In this document: in pieces, positions 31,755-40,694 of the stretch
Position numbering within the stretch: the stretch's first letter is position 1
Layout of the letters: each line of letters opens with the position of its first letter
Assembly: GCA_004556755.1 (NCBI GenBank)
Contig: SFFW01000005.1
Span: forward strand, 1-64,000
Origin: Clostridiales bacterium
GTDB lineage: Bacteria; Bacillota; Clostridia; Oscillospirales; Oscillospiraceae
Reading direction: 5' to 3'
DNA: 64,000 nucleotides
Notes under the pieces: generated by a model
Told to the model about the DNA's origin: nothing
Databases searched by the model: none
The model's input: only the letters and a program-made list of their open reading frames with translations
Translations under genes and position numbers: made by a program

Positions 31755-32501
31755 ATGAATGAAATGACCATTATCCACATCCCGCACGCATCGGTGTATA
31801 TCCCGGAGGAATACAAAGATTCATATCGCCCAAAGGTAGTGCGGCACGAGATCGACGTGATGACGGACTGGTTCTGCGACAGTCTGTTTGACTGCGGAGC
31901 GGAGCGGATCGTTTTCCCCGTAAGCCGTCTTCTTTGCGATGTCGAGCGCTTCAGAGACGACGGGGAGGAGGCGATGGCGGCGGTCGGAATGGGCGCGGTA
32001 TATGAAAACTGTTCCGACCTCTCTCCGTTGCGGCAGGTGAGCGCAGGGGAAAGGGAAGCGATACTGCGCAGGTATTATGATCCGCACCACCGCAGACTCG
32101 GAAAAGCCGTGCGGCAGCGCCTTGAAAGATACGGCGCCTGCCTTATCGTGGATGCACACTCCTTTTATCCGACGTCGCTGCCGTATGAGCAGGACAAAAG
32201 CCCGCTCCGTCCGGATTTCTGCATCGGCACCTCGGCGTATCACACGCCCGACGCAGTGGCGGAGGGCATTGCCGAGACGCTGAGAGCCAATGGCTATACG
32301 GTAGCATTCAACACGCCGTTTGCGGGGACGATGGTGCCGATGGAGTATTACAAAAAGGATGCACGGGTGCACTCCGTGATGATCGAGGTCAACAGGCGGC
32401 TGTATCTGAAAGCGCCGGGCGTGAAAAGCGACGGCTTTGCAGATACCAAAGCCGTGCTGACGGAATGTATACGCCTTGCCGAAAGGTTAGTTCGGGAGTG
32501 A
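31755..32501 (+). CDS. N-formylglutamate amidohydrolase family protein
   Basis: 248 residues: IIHIPHASVYIPEEY at the N-terminus, DWFCDSLFDCGAERIVFPVS then RLLCDVERF, LIVDAHSFYPTSLP and VMIEVNRRLYL, all FGase-family motifs around the zinc site. Family members hydrolyse N-formylglutamate or related N-acyl amino acids. Placement under a SAM riboswitch, with no other gene in the transcript, suggests a role linked to methionine or SAM metabolism rather than histidine degradation; that is inference. ACGGAGG precedes the ATG. Confidence 0.85.
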   Translation: MNEMTIIHIPHASVYIPEEYKDSYRPKVVRHEIDVMTDWFCDSLFDCGAERIVFPVSRLLCDVERFRDDGEEAMAAVGMGAVYENCSDLSPLRQVSAGEREAILRRYYDPHHRRLGKAVRQRLERYGACLIVDAHSFYPTSLPYEQDKSPLRPDFCIGTSAYHTPDAVAEGIAETLRANGYTVAFNTPFAGTMVPMEYYKKDARVHSVMIEVNRRLYLKAPGVKSDGFADTKAVLTECIRLAERLVRE

Positions 32502-32504
32502 AAC

Positions 32505-32538
32505 AAAAAAGCAGACGCTGCTGCGTCTGCTTTTTTTA
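32505..32538. terminator. Bidirectional terminator
   Basis: AAAAGCAGACGC-TGCT-GCGTCTGCTTTT with flanking A/T runs between convergent genes. Confidence 0.92.
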
Positions 32539-32546
32539 TGTAATGC

Positions 32547-33947
32547 TTATGCGTTCTTGGAGCGGATGTACTCGTCGATGCTCTTTGCGCCGGTCTTGCC
32601 TGCGCCCATTGCAAGGATGACGGTTGCGGAACCGGTAACAGCGTCGCCGCCGGCGAATACGCCTTCACGAGCGGTGCGGCCGCCCTCGTCTGCCTCGATG
32701 CCGCCCTTTTTGGTGACTGTGAGACCCTTGGTGGTGGAGCGGATCAGCGGGTTGGGGCTGGTGCCGATCGCAATGATGACGGTGTCAACATCGAGGACCC
32801 AGTTGGAGCCTTCGACGGGAACAGGACGGCGACGGCCCTTCTCGTCGGGCTCGCCAAGCTCCTGCTTGACAAGCTCTATGCCCTTGACATGGCCGTTCTC
32901 GTCGCCAATGATGGCAACGGGGTTGTTGAGCAGATTAAACTCAATGCCCTCTGCCTCTGCGTGCTCGACCTCTTCCTTTCTTGCGGGAAGCTCGTCACGG
33001 CCGCGGCGGTAGGTGATGTAGACATGCTCTGCGCCGAGACGCTTTGCAACACGGGATGCGTCCATTGCGACATTGCCTGCGCCGACGACGGCAACACGGT
33101 TAAAGCGCTTGATGGGCGTATCGTAATCGTCTCTGTAAGCCTTCATGAGGTTTACACGGGTAAGAAGCTCATTAGCAGAGTAAACGCCGAGCAGGTTCTC
33201 GCCGGGGATGTGCAGGAACTGGGGCAGACCTGCGCCGGAGCCGATGAACACTGCCTCGAACTTCTCGTCGTCAAGCAGCTCGTCGATGGTGATCGCCTTG
33301 CCGATAACAGCGTCGGTGACGATCTTGACGCCCATTGCCTTGAGGTTTTCGACCTCGACGGCGACGACCTTGTCCTTGGGGAGACGGAATTCGGGGATAC
33401 CGTAAACGAGAACGCCGCCCGCCTTGTGGAAGGCTTCAAAAATGGTGACGTCGTAGCCCATCTTGCGGAGGTCGCCCGCACAGGTGAGGGAGGCGGGGCC
33501 GGAGCCGATGATGGCGACACGGTGACCGTTGGATTCGGGGACCTTGACAGGCTCCTTGTCTTCCTTGCTCATGTGGTAGTCTGCGACAAAGCGTTCCAGA
33601 CGGCCGATGCCGACAGGCTCGCCCTTGATGCCTCTGACACACTTGCTCTCGCACTGCTTCTCCTGCGGGCAAACACGGCCGCAGACTGCGGGCAGAGAAT
33701 TGGTGGAGGTGACGATCTCATATGCTGCGTCGAAGTCGCCCTCTGCGACCTTGGCGATGAATTCGGGGATGCGCACGGATACAGGGCAGCCGGTGCGGCA
33801 GGGCATATTGTGGCAATTGAGGCAGCGCTTTGCTTCGTCTATCGCCATTTCGGGAGTGTAGCCGAGAGCTACCTCGTCAAAATTCTTATTGCGAACCAGA
33901 GGCTCCTGTTCGGGCATCGGGTTCTTTTCCATCTTCATATTAGCCAT
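32547..33947 (-). CDS. nfnB: NADPH-dependent glutamate synthase-like large Nfn subunit (NfnB)
   Basis: 466 residues. N-terminal cysteines for two [4Fe-4S] clusters (CLNCHNMPCRTGCP and CGRVCPQEKQCESKC), then FAD and NADPH Rossmann motifs IIGSGPASLTCAG, VVGAGNVAMDASR and GVFAGGDAVTG. Alone it would be called GltD-like, but it overlaps by eight bases a ferredoxin:NAD reductase-type gene, the arrangement of electron-bifurcating NfnAB, which couples NADH and reduced ferredoxin to NADPH formation. Confidence 0.9.
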   Translation of the reverse strand: MANMKMEKNPMPEQEPLVRNKNFDEVALGYTPEMAIDEAKRCLNCHNMPCRTGCPVSVRIPEFIAKVAEGDFDAAYEIVTSTNSLPAVCGRVCPQEKQCESKCVRGIKGEPVGIGRLERFVADYHMSKEDKEPVKVPESNGHRVAIIGSGPASLTCAGDLRKMGYDVTIFEAFHKAGGVLVYGIPEFRLPKDKVVAVEVENLKAMGVKIVTDAVIGKAITIDELLDDEKFEAVFIGSGAGLPQFLHIPGENLLGVYSANELLTRVNLMKAYRDDYDTPIKRFNRVAVVGAGNVAMDASRVAKRLGAEHVYITYRRGRDELPARKEEVEHAEAEGIEFNLLNNPVAIIGDENGHVKGIELVKQELGEPDEKGRRRPVPVEGSNWVLDVDTVIIAIGTSPNPLIRSTTKGLTVTKKGGIEADEGGRTAREGVFAGGDAVTGSATVILAMGAGKTGAKSIDEYIRSKNA

Positions 33948-34806
33948 TACGCTTACCTCCGGTCATATTGCAGATGTGCTTTGCAGCCTCGTCCTGCTCG
34001 TCTTTGTAGAATGCGGCACGCTTTATAAGAGAGTCGAAATCGACCTCGTGAGCGTCGAAGTCGGGACCGTCAACGCAGGCGAACTTGGTCTCGCCGCCGA
34101 CGATGACACGGCAGCCGCCGCACATGCCGGTGCCGTCGACCATGATGGGGTCGAGGGAGATGATGGTCTTGATGCCGTAGGGACGGGTAACGTCGGCAAG
34201 GAACTTCATCATGATGTCGGGGCCGATTGCGATGACACGGTCAAACTGGGGCCTATTCTCTGCGATGTTGGCGTCGATCTCCTGCTTGAGATACTGAGTG
34301 GTAAAGCCCTTCTCACCGTAGGTGCCGTCGTCGGTACACATGATGAGCTTGTCGGAAACGGCCTTGAGCTCGTCCTTGAGGATAACGATGTCGGCGCTTC
34401 TGAAGCCGGCGATAAAGGTGACGTCAATGCCTCTTGCGTGCATTTCCTTTGCGATGGGGTATGCGATGGCGCAGCCGACGCCGCCGCCGACGACGCAGAC
34501 CTTCTTGAGACCTTCCATCTCGGTAGCCTTGCCGAGGGGACCTACGAAGTCGGTGATATAATCGCCTTCCTCGACGGTGTGGAGCATCTTGGTGGTGCGT
34601 CCGGCAGCCTGAACCATAACGGTCACGGTGCCCTTCTCACGGTCATAGCCCGCAACGGAAACAGGGGTGCGCTCGCCCTGCTCGTCAAGACGGAAAATGA
34701 CGAACTGACCTGCCTGGGCGTGCTTTGCGACCAGGGGTGCTTCGATTTCAAACAGGCAGATGGTCTTTGCCTCGTTCAGAAATCTCTTAGTTACTACTTT
34801 AAACAT
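33940..34806 (-). CDS. nfnA: NfnA: FAD/[2Fe-2S] ferredoxin-NAD(P) reductase subunit
   Basis: 288 residues: FAD/flavodoxin-reductase fold (AGQFVIFRLDEQGERTPVSV), nucleotide site VVGGGVGCAIAYPIAKE, and a C-terminal [2Fe-2S] cluster with MCGGCRVIVGGETKFACVDG. Also resembles PyrK-type and sulfide dehydrogenase subunits; partnership with the GltD-like gene decides the call. First gene of the operon, promoter at 34881-34909. Confidence 0.9.
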   Translation of the reverse strand: MFKVVTKRFLNEAKTICLFEIEAPLVAKHAQAGQFVIFRLDEQGERTPVSVAGYDREKGTVTVMVQAAGRTTKMLHTVEEGDYITDFVGPLGKATEMEGLKKVCVVGGGVGCAIAYPIAKEMHARGIDVTFIAGFRSADIVILKDELKAVSDKLIMCTDDGTYGEKGFTTQYLKQEIDANIAENRPQFDRVIAIGPDIMMKFLADVTRPYGIKTIISLDPIMVDGTGMCGGCRVIVGGETKFACVDGPDFDAHEVDFDSLIKRAAFYKDEQDEAAKHICNMTGGKRNG

Positions 34807-34880
34807 CTCATTACCTCTTGTCTAAAATATATTTTGATTATTTTCAGAACACTTGGATAACCCTTTGGGTAACCTTATCA

Positions 34881-34909
34881 ATTGTACTTTAATTGCGCAA
34901 TATTGTCAA
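34881..34909 (-). promoter_or_regulatory. Promoter of nfnAB
   Basis: On the minus strand TTGACA (34909-34904), 17 bp, TACAAT (34886-34881). A hairpin GGTTACCC-AAA-GGGTTATCC follows near the expected transcript start. Confidence 0.8.
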
Positions 34910-35081
34910 CAGCTATGTTGCGGGGAATATTTAAAAAAGTGCTGGAATTTCAATGAGTTTCCGCACTTCTTTGCCTACAAATTAACACAGTTTCTGCACA
35001 TAATGAGGCTCAATTTTATGGAACTGCGTTTGTTCTTGTGCAAATACGGCGCCGGGTTTATAATGTTGGGGAGGTGATACG

Positions 35082-36041
35082 ATGGTTTCGGTAAAGAACT
35101 TCGGAGAATATAAACTGTTTGTGATCGAAAACGGCGGCTGCACGGCGGCGGTAAGCGACCTCGGCGCAACGGTGCAGAGCCTTCTTGTACCCGACAGGGA
35201 CGGAGAGACGGGCGACGTTGTGCTTGGCTACGACACGCCGGAGGAGTATCTTTTCTCCGACGGCTTTCTCGGTGCCTTCGTCGGGAGGTACGCAAACCGC
35301 ATTGCGGGGGCGCACTTTACCCTCGGCGGCAGGGACTATGCGCTCACGGCAAACGACGGACGCAATACGCTGCACGGCGGCGGCTGCCTGAGCTTTTGCA
35401 GGTTCGGTACGGAGGTTTTGGGCGACGGCGTCGTCTTTACGCTCAGAGACCCCGACGGAAGCTGCGGCTTTCCGGGGAATGCGGAGATCATGGTGCGCTA
35501 CACGCTCACGGACGACGCAAGGCTCTGCATCGACTACAGCGCCGTCTCCGATGCGGACACGGTGTTTAACCTGACAAACCACAGCTATTTTAATCTGCGC
35601 TGCGGCGGAGATATACTGTCGCAGGAGCTTATGATAAACGCAGACCGCTATCTGCCGACGGATGCCGAGCTTATACCGACGGGCGAGATGAGTCACGTTG
35701 CCGGTACGGAGTTTGACTTCCGCACTCTGCGCCCCGTGAAGTATGGGGGCATCGACAACTGCTACGTTTTAAACGGCGACCTCTGCGCCGTGGTGTACGA
35801 CCCCGTGAGCGGCAGACGCATGACGGTCACAACCGATATGCCCGGAGTGCAGCTCTACTGCGCCGGGATGCTCGGCGAAAGGAAGGGAAAGCACGGTGCC
35901 GCTATGGGCGTTAACTCCGGGCTGTGCCTTGAAACGCAGCTCTTCCCAGATTCGCCGAACCGCAGCGAATTTCCGAGCTGCATATTCAGGGCGGGCGAGG
36001 TCTTTAAAAGCCGCACCGTCTATGCCTTCGATACGCTTTGA
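35082..36041 (+). CDS. galM: Aldose 1-epimerase (galactose mutarotase)
   Basis: 319 residues: GRYANRIAGAHFTLGGRDY, NTLHGG, FNLTNHSYFNL with the catalytic His, and LETQLFPDSPNRSEFPSC with the catalytic Glu. Interconverts alpha and beta anomers of galactose or glucose. GGGAGGTG precedes the ATG. No other galactose genes are adjacent. Confidence 0.95.
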   Translation: MVSVKNFGEYKLFVIENGGCTAAVSDLGATVQSLLVPDRDGETGDVVLGYDTPEEYLFSDGFLGAFVGRYANRIAGAHFTLGGRDYALTANDGRNTLHGGGCLSFCRFGTEVLGDGVVFTLRDPDGSCGFPGNAEIMVRYTLTDDARLCIDYSAVSDADTVFNLTNHSYFNLRCGGDILSQELMINADRYLPTDAELIPTGEMSHVAGTEFDFRTLRPVKYGGIDNCYVLNGDLCAVVYDPVSGRRMTVTTDMPGVQLYCAGMLGERKGKHGAAMGVNSGLCLETQLFPDSPNRSEFPSCIFRAGEVFKSRTVYAFDTL

Positions 36042-36044
36042 TAT

Positions 36045-36080
36045 GAAAAAACAGACACCTTTCGGTGTCTGTTTTTTCAT
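36045..36080. terminator. Bidirectional terminator
   Basis: Perfect hairpin GAAAAAACAGACACC/GGTGTCTGTTTTTTC between convergent galM and rqcP. Confidence 0.9.
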
Positions 36081-36081
36081 A

Positions 36082-36321
36082 TCAAAGCTCCCGATACATT
36101 GCGGGGGCTTCGTCTTTCTTTGCGGTCTCGTTTATGCTCAGCACCTCGACCTTGAGGCTGCGCTGACCGAAGGCTATTTCGATTATATCGCCCACCTTCA
36201 CCTGATAGCTTGCCTTTACGGGTCTGCCGTTGACGGAAACACGCTCGCTTCCGCAGGCATCGCCCGCAACGGTCCTGCGCTTTATTAGGCGGGAGACCTT
36301 CAGATATTTGTCAATTCTCAT
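36082..36321 (-). CDS. rqcP: S4-domain RNA-binding protein RqcP (YabO)
   Basis: 79 residues, MRIDKYLKVSRLIKRRTVA then DACGSERVSVNGRPVKASYQ, an S4 domain. RqcP assists RqcH in ribosome-associated quality control (alanine tailing). Downstream of hup in the order flippase-hup-rqcP found in Clostridia; the sporulation genes yabP and yabQ that usually follow are absent. Confidence 0.92.
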   Translation of the reverse strand: MRIDKYLKVSRLIKRRTVAGDACGSERVSVNGRPVKASYQVKVGDIIEIAFGQRSLKVEVLSINETAKKDEAPAMYREL

Positions 36322-36336
36322 GTTGTGCTCCGTATA

Positions 36337-36366
36337 AAAAACGGCAGACTTGCTTGTCTGCCGCTT
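36337..36366 (-). terminator. Terminator after hup
   Basis: GCGGCAGAC-AAGCAA-GTCTGCCG then TTTTTT on the minus strand; lies between hup and rqcP. Confidence 0.8.
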
Positions 36367-36375
36367 AAAATTTGA

Positions 36376-36651
36376 TTACTCTGCAACTGCGTCCTTGAGA
36401 GCCTTGCCCGCCTTGAAGAAGGGGACCTTGGATGCGGGGATCGCAATTTCCTCACGGGTCTTGGGGTTGCGGCCGATGCGCTCACCGCGCTCTTTGATGT
36501 CGAATACGCCGAAGCCGACCATCTGAACCTTCTCACCTGCGACGAGGGTGTCTACGATGGTGTCGAATGCTGCGTTGACTGCCTTCTCGGAATCCTTCTT
36601 GGACAGACCGGTTTTTTCTGCAACGGCTGCTATAAGCTCTGCCTTATTCAT
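36376..36651 (-). CDS. hup: DNA-binding protein HU
   Basis: 91 residues, MNKAELIAAVAEKTGLSKKD at the start, VGFGVFDIKERGERIGRNPK and ASKVPFFKAGKALKDAV, standard HU-beta. Nucleoid architectural protein. AGGAGG precedes the ATG. Confidence 0.97.
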   Translation of the reverse strand: MNKAELIAAVAEKTGLSKKDSEKAVNAAFDTIVDTLVAGEKVQMVGFGVFDIKERGERIGRNPKTREEIAIPASKVPFFKAGKALKDAVAE

Positions 36652-36831
36652 GTTGTAATCCTCCTAATAATACGCACAATGCGCCTGTTTATATATTAAC
36701 CTGCAAGCGTTCGTGTGATGCGCAGGTTAGCGACAAATCGCTGCCCCTAAAAGACGGCATTGAAAATCTACCACATTTCAGTACCATGTGCAAGCTTTTT
36801 TTACAAAAATGCCGAAAATATCTAAAATAGC

Positions 36832-38439
36832 TTACTTCATGTGCAAAAGCTTGGCGATTTTGTCACCCTTGGGGATGAGAGTCATGTCCTCTGCGGTGAT
36901 GGCACGGAGCTTTATCGCAAATACCGCATATGCTATGACCGCCGCTGCGATAGCAACGCAAAGGTCAAGTGCGGTGCTGAGTCTGCCGGTGGGGGCGAGG
37001 ATGCCGCTCATAAGGAGATACACTCCGTAAGCGACCGCAGCCATTATGAGCGTCGCAAGCACGGGACGCAGCAGAACACGGCTGAGCCTGGGCGCCTTGT
37101 CGAGACTGCGGCACATGAAGACGTAGTTCATGGCGCACATCGAGAAGTAGCAGGCGATGGTGCCTATAGGCGCACCGTAGATGTTGATGTCGGGATTGCC
37201 GACGAGAATGTAGTTTACGGCGATCTTGACGGCACCGCCGATGACGATGGATATGAGCGTAAGCTTTTCCTTTCCAGCCGCCTGAAGGACTGCGGTACTC
37301 ATAAGGTACATACATACGAAGACGGATGCAAAGCCCAGCGTGAAGAGGAGCATGGGTCCGGATTCGTGAACGTCGGAGTACAGAAGTCTTATGACGGGGT
37401 CTGCGAGAACGGAAAGACCGATGCCCATGGGCAGACACATGGCTGCCGAAATACGAAGGGAGTCTTCGGAGATCTTTGACGCCTCATCCTTGAGACCACC
37501 GGCGAGCTTCATTGCGATAGCCGGAATGATGGAGATTGTGAGCGGGGTAATAAAGGCTGCCGGCAGATTGTAAAGCGTCTGAGCGTAGCCGTAGGTGCCG
37601 TAAAGCGCCTTTGCTTCTCTGTAACTGAAGCCGGCGGCGTTCTGGAGCCTGCCCATACACTGGCTGGAGTCGATGAGGTTTACGAGCGAAAGCACTATGG
37701 AGCCGAGCGCTATGGGGACACCGATGCGTATGAGATTCTTCAATATAACGGAGTCGGAATCGGGAACGTCCGGCTCTGCAAGGGTGTCATAGCGGTAATT
37801 GCGGTGCTGCGACACGATCATGTATATGAGCGCCGCAAGCGAGCCGACGGTAACGCCGAACACGGCGCCTGCCGATGAGACGGAGTTGTCGTAGCCGTTG
37901 CTCGTGAAATACCACGCAAGGGCAAGTCCCGCAATTACCTTCGCCAAAACCTCGATGACCTGACCGACGGTGGTGGGGATCATGTTGCCGTGACCTTGCG
38001 AGAAGCCCCTGTAAGAGGAGGTTATGCAGCACAGAAGCACGGAGGGGGCAAGCACCCAAATGCTCTTGGCGGCGTCGGGATTATGAAGCACGGTACCCGC
38101 AAGCCAGTCGGGGAAGAGCAGCATGACGAGGGTGCAGACAAAGCCGAGGACGAAGAACGCCTTCTGCGAAACGCTGAAGACTCTGCGCACCTGAAGGTGA
38201 CGCCCCTGCGAATTTGCCTCGCTTATCATCCTCGAAAGTGCGACGGGAAGACCTGCGGTCGCAAGCGTCAGAAAGACGCCGTAAACGTTATACGAGGAAA
38301 GAAACAGCGCATAGCCCTCATTGCCGAGCATATTGCCCAGAGGGATCTTGTATATTGCGCCGAGTATTTTCATTATGATTACGCCGACGGTCAGTATGAC
38401 GGCACCGTGGAGATAGTTCTGCTCCTTGGATCTTGCCAA
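36832..38439 (-). CDS. SpoVB/MurJ-type polysaccharide or lipid II flippase
   Basis: 535 residues, 14 membrane helices of the MVF/MOP superfamily: KILGAIYKIPLGNMLGNEGY in helix 1 and SSYRGFSQGHGNMIPTTVGQ in the middle are typical of SpoVB-like proteins (YabM). Probably exports lipid-linked peptidoglycan or polysaccharide units. Position upstream of hup and rqcP matches the spoVT-yabM cluster of Firmicutes but mazG is missing. Confidence 0.88.
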   Translation of the reverse strand: MARSKEQNYLHGAVILTVGVIIMKILGAIYKIPLGNMLGNEGYALFLSSYNVYGVFLTLATAGLPVALSRMISEANSQGRHLQVRRVFSVSQKAFFVLGFVCTLVMLLFPDWLAGTVLHNPDAAKSIWVLAPSVLLCCITSSYRGFSQGHGNMIPTTVGQVIEVLAKVIAGLALAWYFTSNGYDNSVSSAGAVFGVTVGSLAALIYMIVSQHRNYRYDTLAEPDVPDSDSVILKNLIRIGVPIALGSIVLSLVNLIDSSQCMGRLQNAAGFSYREAKALYGTYGYAQTLYNLPAAFITPLTISIIPAIAMKLAGGLKDEASKISEDSLRISAAMCLPMGIGLSVLADPVIRLLYSDVHESGPMLLFTLGFASVFVCMYLMSTAVLQAAGKEKLTLISIVIGGAVKIAVNYILVGNPDINIYGAPIGTIACYFSMCAMNYVFMCRSLDKAPRLSRVLLRPVLATLIMAAVAYGVYLLMSGILAPTGRLSTALDLCVAIAAAVIAYAVFAIKLRAITAEDMTLIPKGDKIAKLLHMK

Positions 38440-38520
38440 AAAAATCGCTCCTTTTTGTGCAGTGGCAATTGGTTAATATATATCATGCGCCCATAAAAAT
38501 CAAGGGAATTGTGTAAATTA

Positions 38521-38554
38521 GAAAGACAAAGCCGCTTTCACTGCGGCTTTGTCT
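38521..38554 (-). terminator. Terminator after the MBL-fold gene
   Basis: AAGACAAAGCCGC-TTTCA-CTGCGGCTTTGTCTT hairpin. Confidence 0.85.
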
Positions 38555-38558
38555 TGCA

Positions 38559-39185
38559 TCACGGTATATATTCCAATATGGCTACCTGTTCGGGGGTGCT
38601 TTTGTCGATGGTGATGGTGTTGCCGGGATACTTCTTCACTATTGGCAGCGGCATATACTGATCGGTAAACGCCTCGACCCTTTCAAGACGGCGGTTGCCG
38701 TACTTGCCGTGTGCGTAGTGCATGGGGATGACGACGTTTGCAAAGAGCTCGTCGGCAAGGGGCTTTGTCTTGTCGCTGGGCATGGCACGGAAGCCGCCGG
38801 CGGCGATCATCAGAACGTCGGCTCCGAAAAGCTCGTTCTTTTCGTTGTCGGTGAGTATGGCGCCGAAGTCGCCCATGTGAACGATCTTATAGCCGTCCCA
38901 ATTGAGTATATGTATCCTGTTCTTGCCCCGAAGAAGGCCCCAGCTCGTGTCATGGAAGGTGTCGATATACGACAGCTCGTAGGGGCAGGGCTTGGTCGGA
39001 TCGGGTATCGTGACGGCTGCACGGTTGTTGTGCCCGGGATGCTCGTGGCTGCACAGCACGGCGTCAGCCGTGACCGAGAGCGCGGGGTAGCCGCCGAGCT
39101 GACGGCTTTCATAGGGGTCTATCACAACGCTGTATCCGTTGTGGCTTATCTTGAAGCAGGCATGACCGAGCCAGCATATTTCCAT
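38559..39185 (-). CDS. MBL-fold metallohydrolase
   Basis: 208 residues, UlaG/UPF0173-like: MEICWLGHACFKI, VVIDPY, the metal motif CSHEHPGHNN (Pro-Gly replace the usual xD before the last His), HMGDFGAIL and VVIPMHYAHG. Hydrolase activity on an unknown ester or nucleotide. AGGAAG precedes the ATG at 39185. Follows murC by 25 bases, so probably cotranscribed. Confidence 0.85.
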   Translation of the reverse strand: MEICWLGHACFKISHNGYSVVIDPYESRQLGGYPALSVTADAVLCSHEHPGHNNRAAVTIPDPTKPCPYELSYIDTFHDTSWGLLRGKNRIHILNWDGYKIVHMGDFGAILTDNEKNELFGADVLMIAAGGFRAMPSDKTKPLADELFANVVIPMHYAHGKYGNRRLERVEAFTDQYMPLPIVKKYPGNTITIDKSTPEQVAILEYIP

Positions 39186-39210
39186 GGTAATACTTCCTTG
39201 TCGTTGTAGT

Positions 39211-40581
39211 TTATTCTTCAAGAAGCTCCTCGCCTATGCGATAGACGTTTCCGGCTCCGACGGTGAGTATCAGGTCGCCGGGGCGGGCGTTTTCCGCAAG
39301 ATCACGCTCAATCTCGGCAAAGGTGGGGAAGAACTTTGCGCCTTCTATCTTCGCTGCGAGGTCTGCGGAGGATATTCCGAGTACGTTCTTTTCCCTTGCG
39401 GCGAATATCTCCGCAAGATACACGAGGTCGGGTCGCCTGAGCTGACGCACGAAATCGTCAAACAGCGCCTTGGTGCGGGAGTAGGTGTGCGGCTGGAACA
39501 CGACGACCGTGCGCTTGTAGCCGAGATTTTCGACAGCGTCGAGCAGCGCTTTAAGCTCACCGGGGTGGTGAGCGTAGTCATCGTACACGTCGGCGCCGTT
39601 AAACTTGCCCTTAAACTCAAAGCGCCGACCCGCACCCGAAAAGCCGGACAGACCGTACTTCACGGCGGTGGGCTTTATTCCGAGACAGAGACAGGCTGCC
39701 GCAGCCGCAAGAGCGTTCATCAGATTGTGTTCGCCGGGAACGTGGATGCGCACGGACTCGATACACTTGCCGCCGTACATAATGTCGAAGGTGGTGACGG
39801 AGCCGATGCGGACGACGTTCTTTGCGTACACATCCGCCTTGGGACTTCGCCCGAAGGTGACGATGCGTCTGCCGATGCCCTCAAGTGCGTCCATGGTGTT
39901 CGCATCGTCGTAGTTTGCGACGACATAGCCGTTTTCGGGGACGTGCATCGCAAAGCTGCGGAAGGAACGCTTTATGTCGTCAAGGTCCTTGAAGAAGTCG
40001 AGGTGATCCTCCTCAATGTTCAAAATGACCGCCACGGTGGGGTAGAAGGAGAGGAAGGAGTTATAATACTCACAGCTCTCCATTATAATTGTATTGCCCT
40101 TGCCGACACGGTGGCTTGCCTTTAAAAGCGGCAGCGTGCCGCCTATCATGACGGTCGGGTCCTTTTCCGCCGCCATGAGAATGTGCGTACACATGGACGT
40201 GGTGGTGGTCTTACCGTGCGTTCCGGCGATGCAGAGGGCGTTTTCATAGCCCTTCATAATTGCGCCCCACGCCTGCGTACGCTCGTAAACGGGGATACCC
40301 AGCTCCCTTGCACGGACGATCTCCGGGTTATCGTCGTGAGCGGCGGCGGTGCGGACGACAAAATCCGTGTCCTCCGAGATGTTGTTGCCGTCGTGACCGA
40401 TGTAAATGTTTATGCCAAGCCCGCGAAGATGGGAGGTGCGCTCGCTCTCTGCAATGTCGGAGCCGCTGATGCTGAGCCCGCAGCCGACGAGCACCTCGGC
40501 AAGCGGCGACATGGAAACGCCACCTATACCGACGAGATGACCGTGACAATGACTGTTTAAAAATTCGGAAAAGTCTTTCAT
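39211..40581 (-). CDS. murC: UDP-N-acetylmuramate--L-alanine ligase
   Basis: 456 residues: GIGGVSMSPLAEVL, SGSDIAESE, ATP loop IAGTHGKTTTTS (118-129), IIMESCEYYNSFLSF, LNIEEDHLDFF and DDYAHHPGE. Adds L-Ala to UDP-MurNAc in peptidoglycan synthesis. Start at 40581 has AGGTG upstream; the longer frame would start inside the divergent promoter region. Confidence 0.95.
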   Translation of the reverse strand: MKDFSEFLNSHCHGHLVGIGGVSMSPLAEVLVGCGLSISGSDIAESERTSHLRGLGINIYIGHDGNNISEDTDFVVRTAAAHDDNPEIVRARELGIPVYERTQAWGAIMKGYENALCIAGTHGKTTTTSMCTHILMAAEKDPTVMIGGTLPLLKASHRVGKGNTIIMESCEYYNSFLSFYPTVAVILNIEEDHLDFFKDLDDIKRSFRSFAMHVPENGYVVANYDDANTMDALEGIGRRIVTFGRSPKADVYAKNVVRIGSVTTFDIMYGGKCIESVRIHVPGEHNLMNALAAAAACLCLGIKPTAVKYGLSGFSGAGRRFEFKGKFNGADVYDDYAHHPGELKALLDAVENLGYKRTVVVFQPHTYSRTKALFDDFVRQLRRPDLVYLAEIFAAREKNVLGISSADLAAKIEGAKFFPTFAEIERDLAENARPGDLILTVGAGNVYRIGEELLEE

Positions 40582-40618
40582 ATATACACCTGCTATACGC
40601 AAAATTAACAATTTCGTA

Positions 40619-40647
40619 TTGATGTTGAATTGGGCTGATGATATTAT
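40619..40647 (+). promoter_or_regulatory. Promoter of the cca operon
   Basis: TTGATG (40619-40624), 17 bp, TATTAT (40642-40647). Confidence 0.5.
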
Positions 40648-40694
40648 AATACCGTAAAATGAATCTGGCAACATTTTTTAAACAAGGTGAAGCT

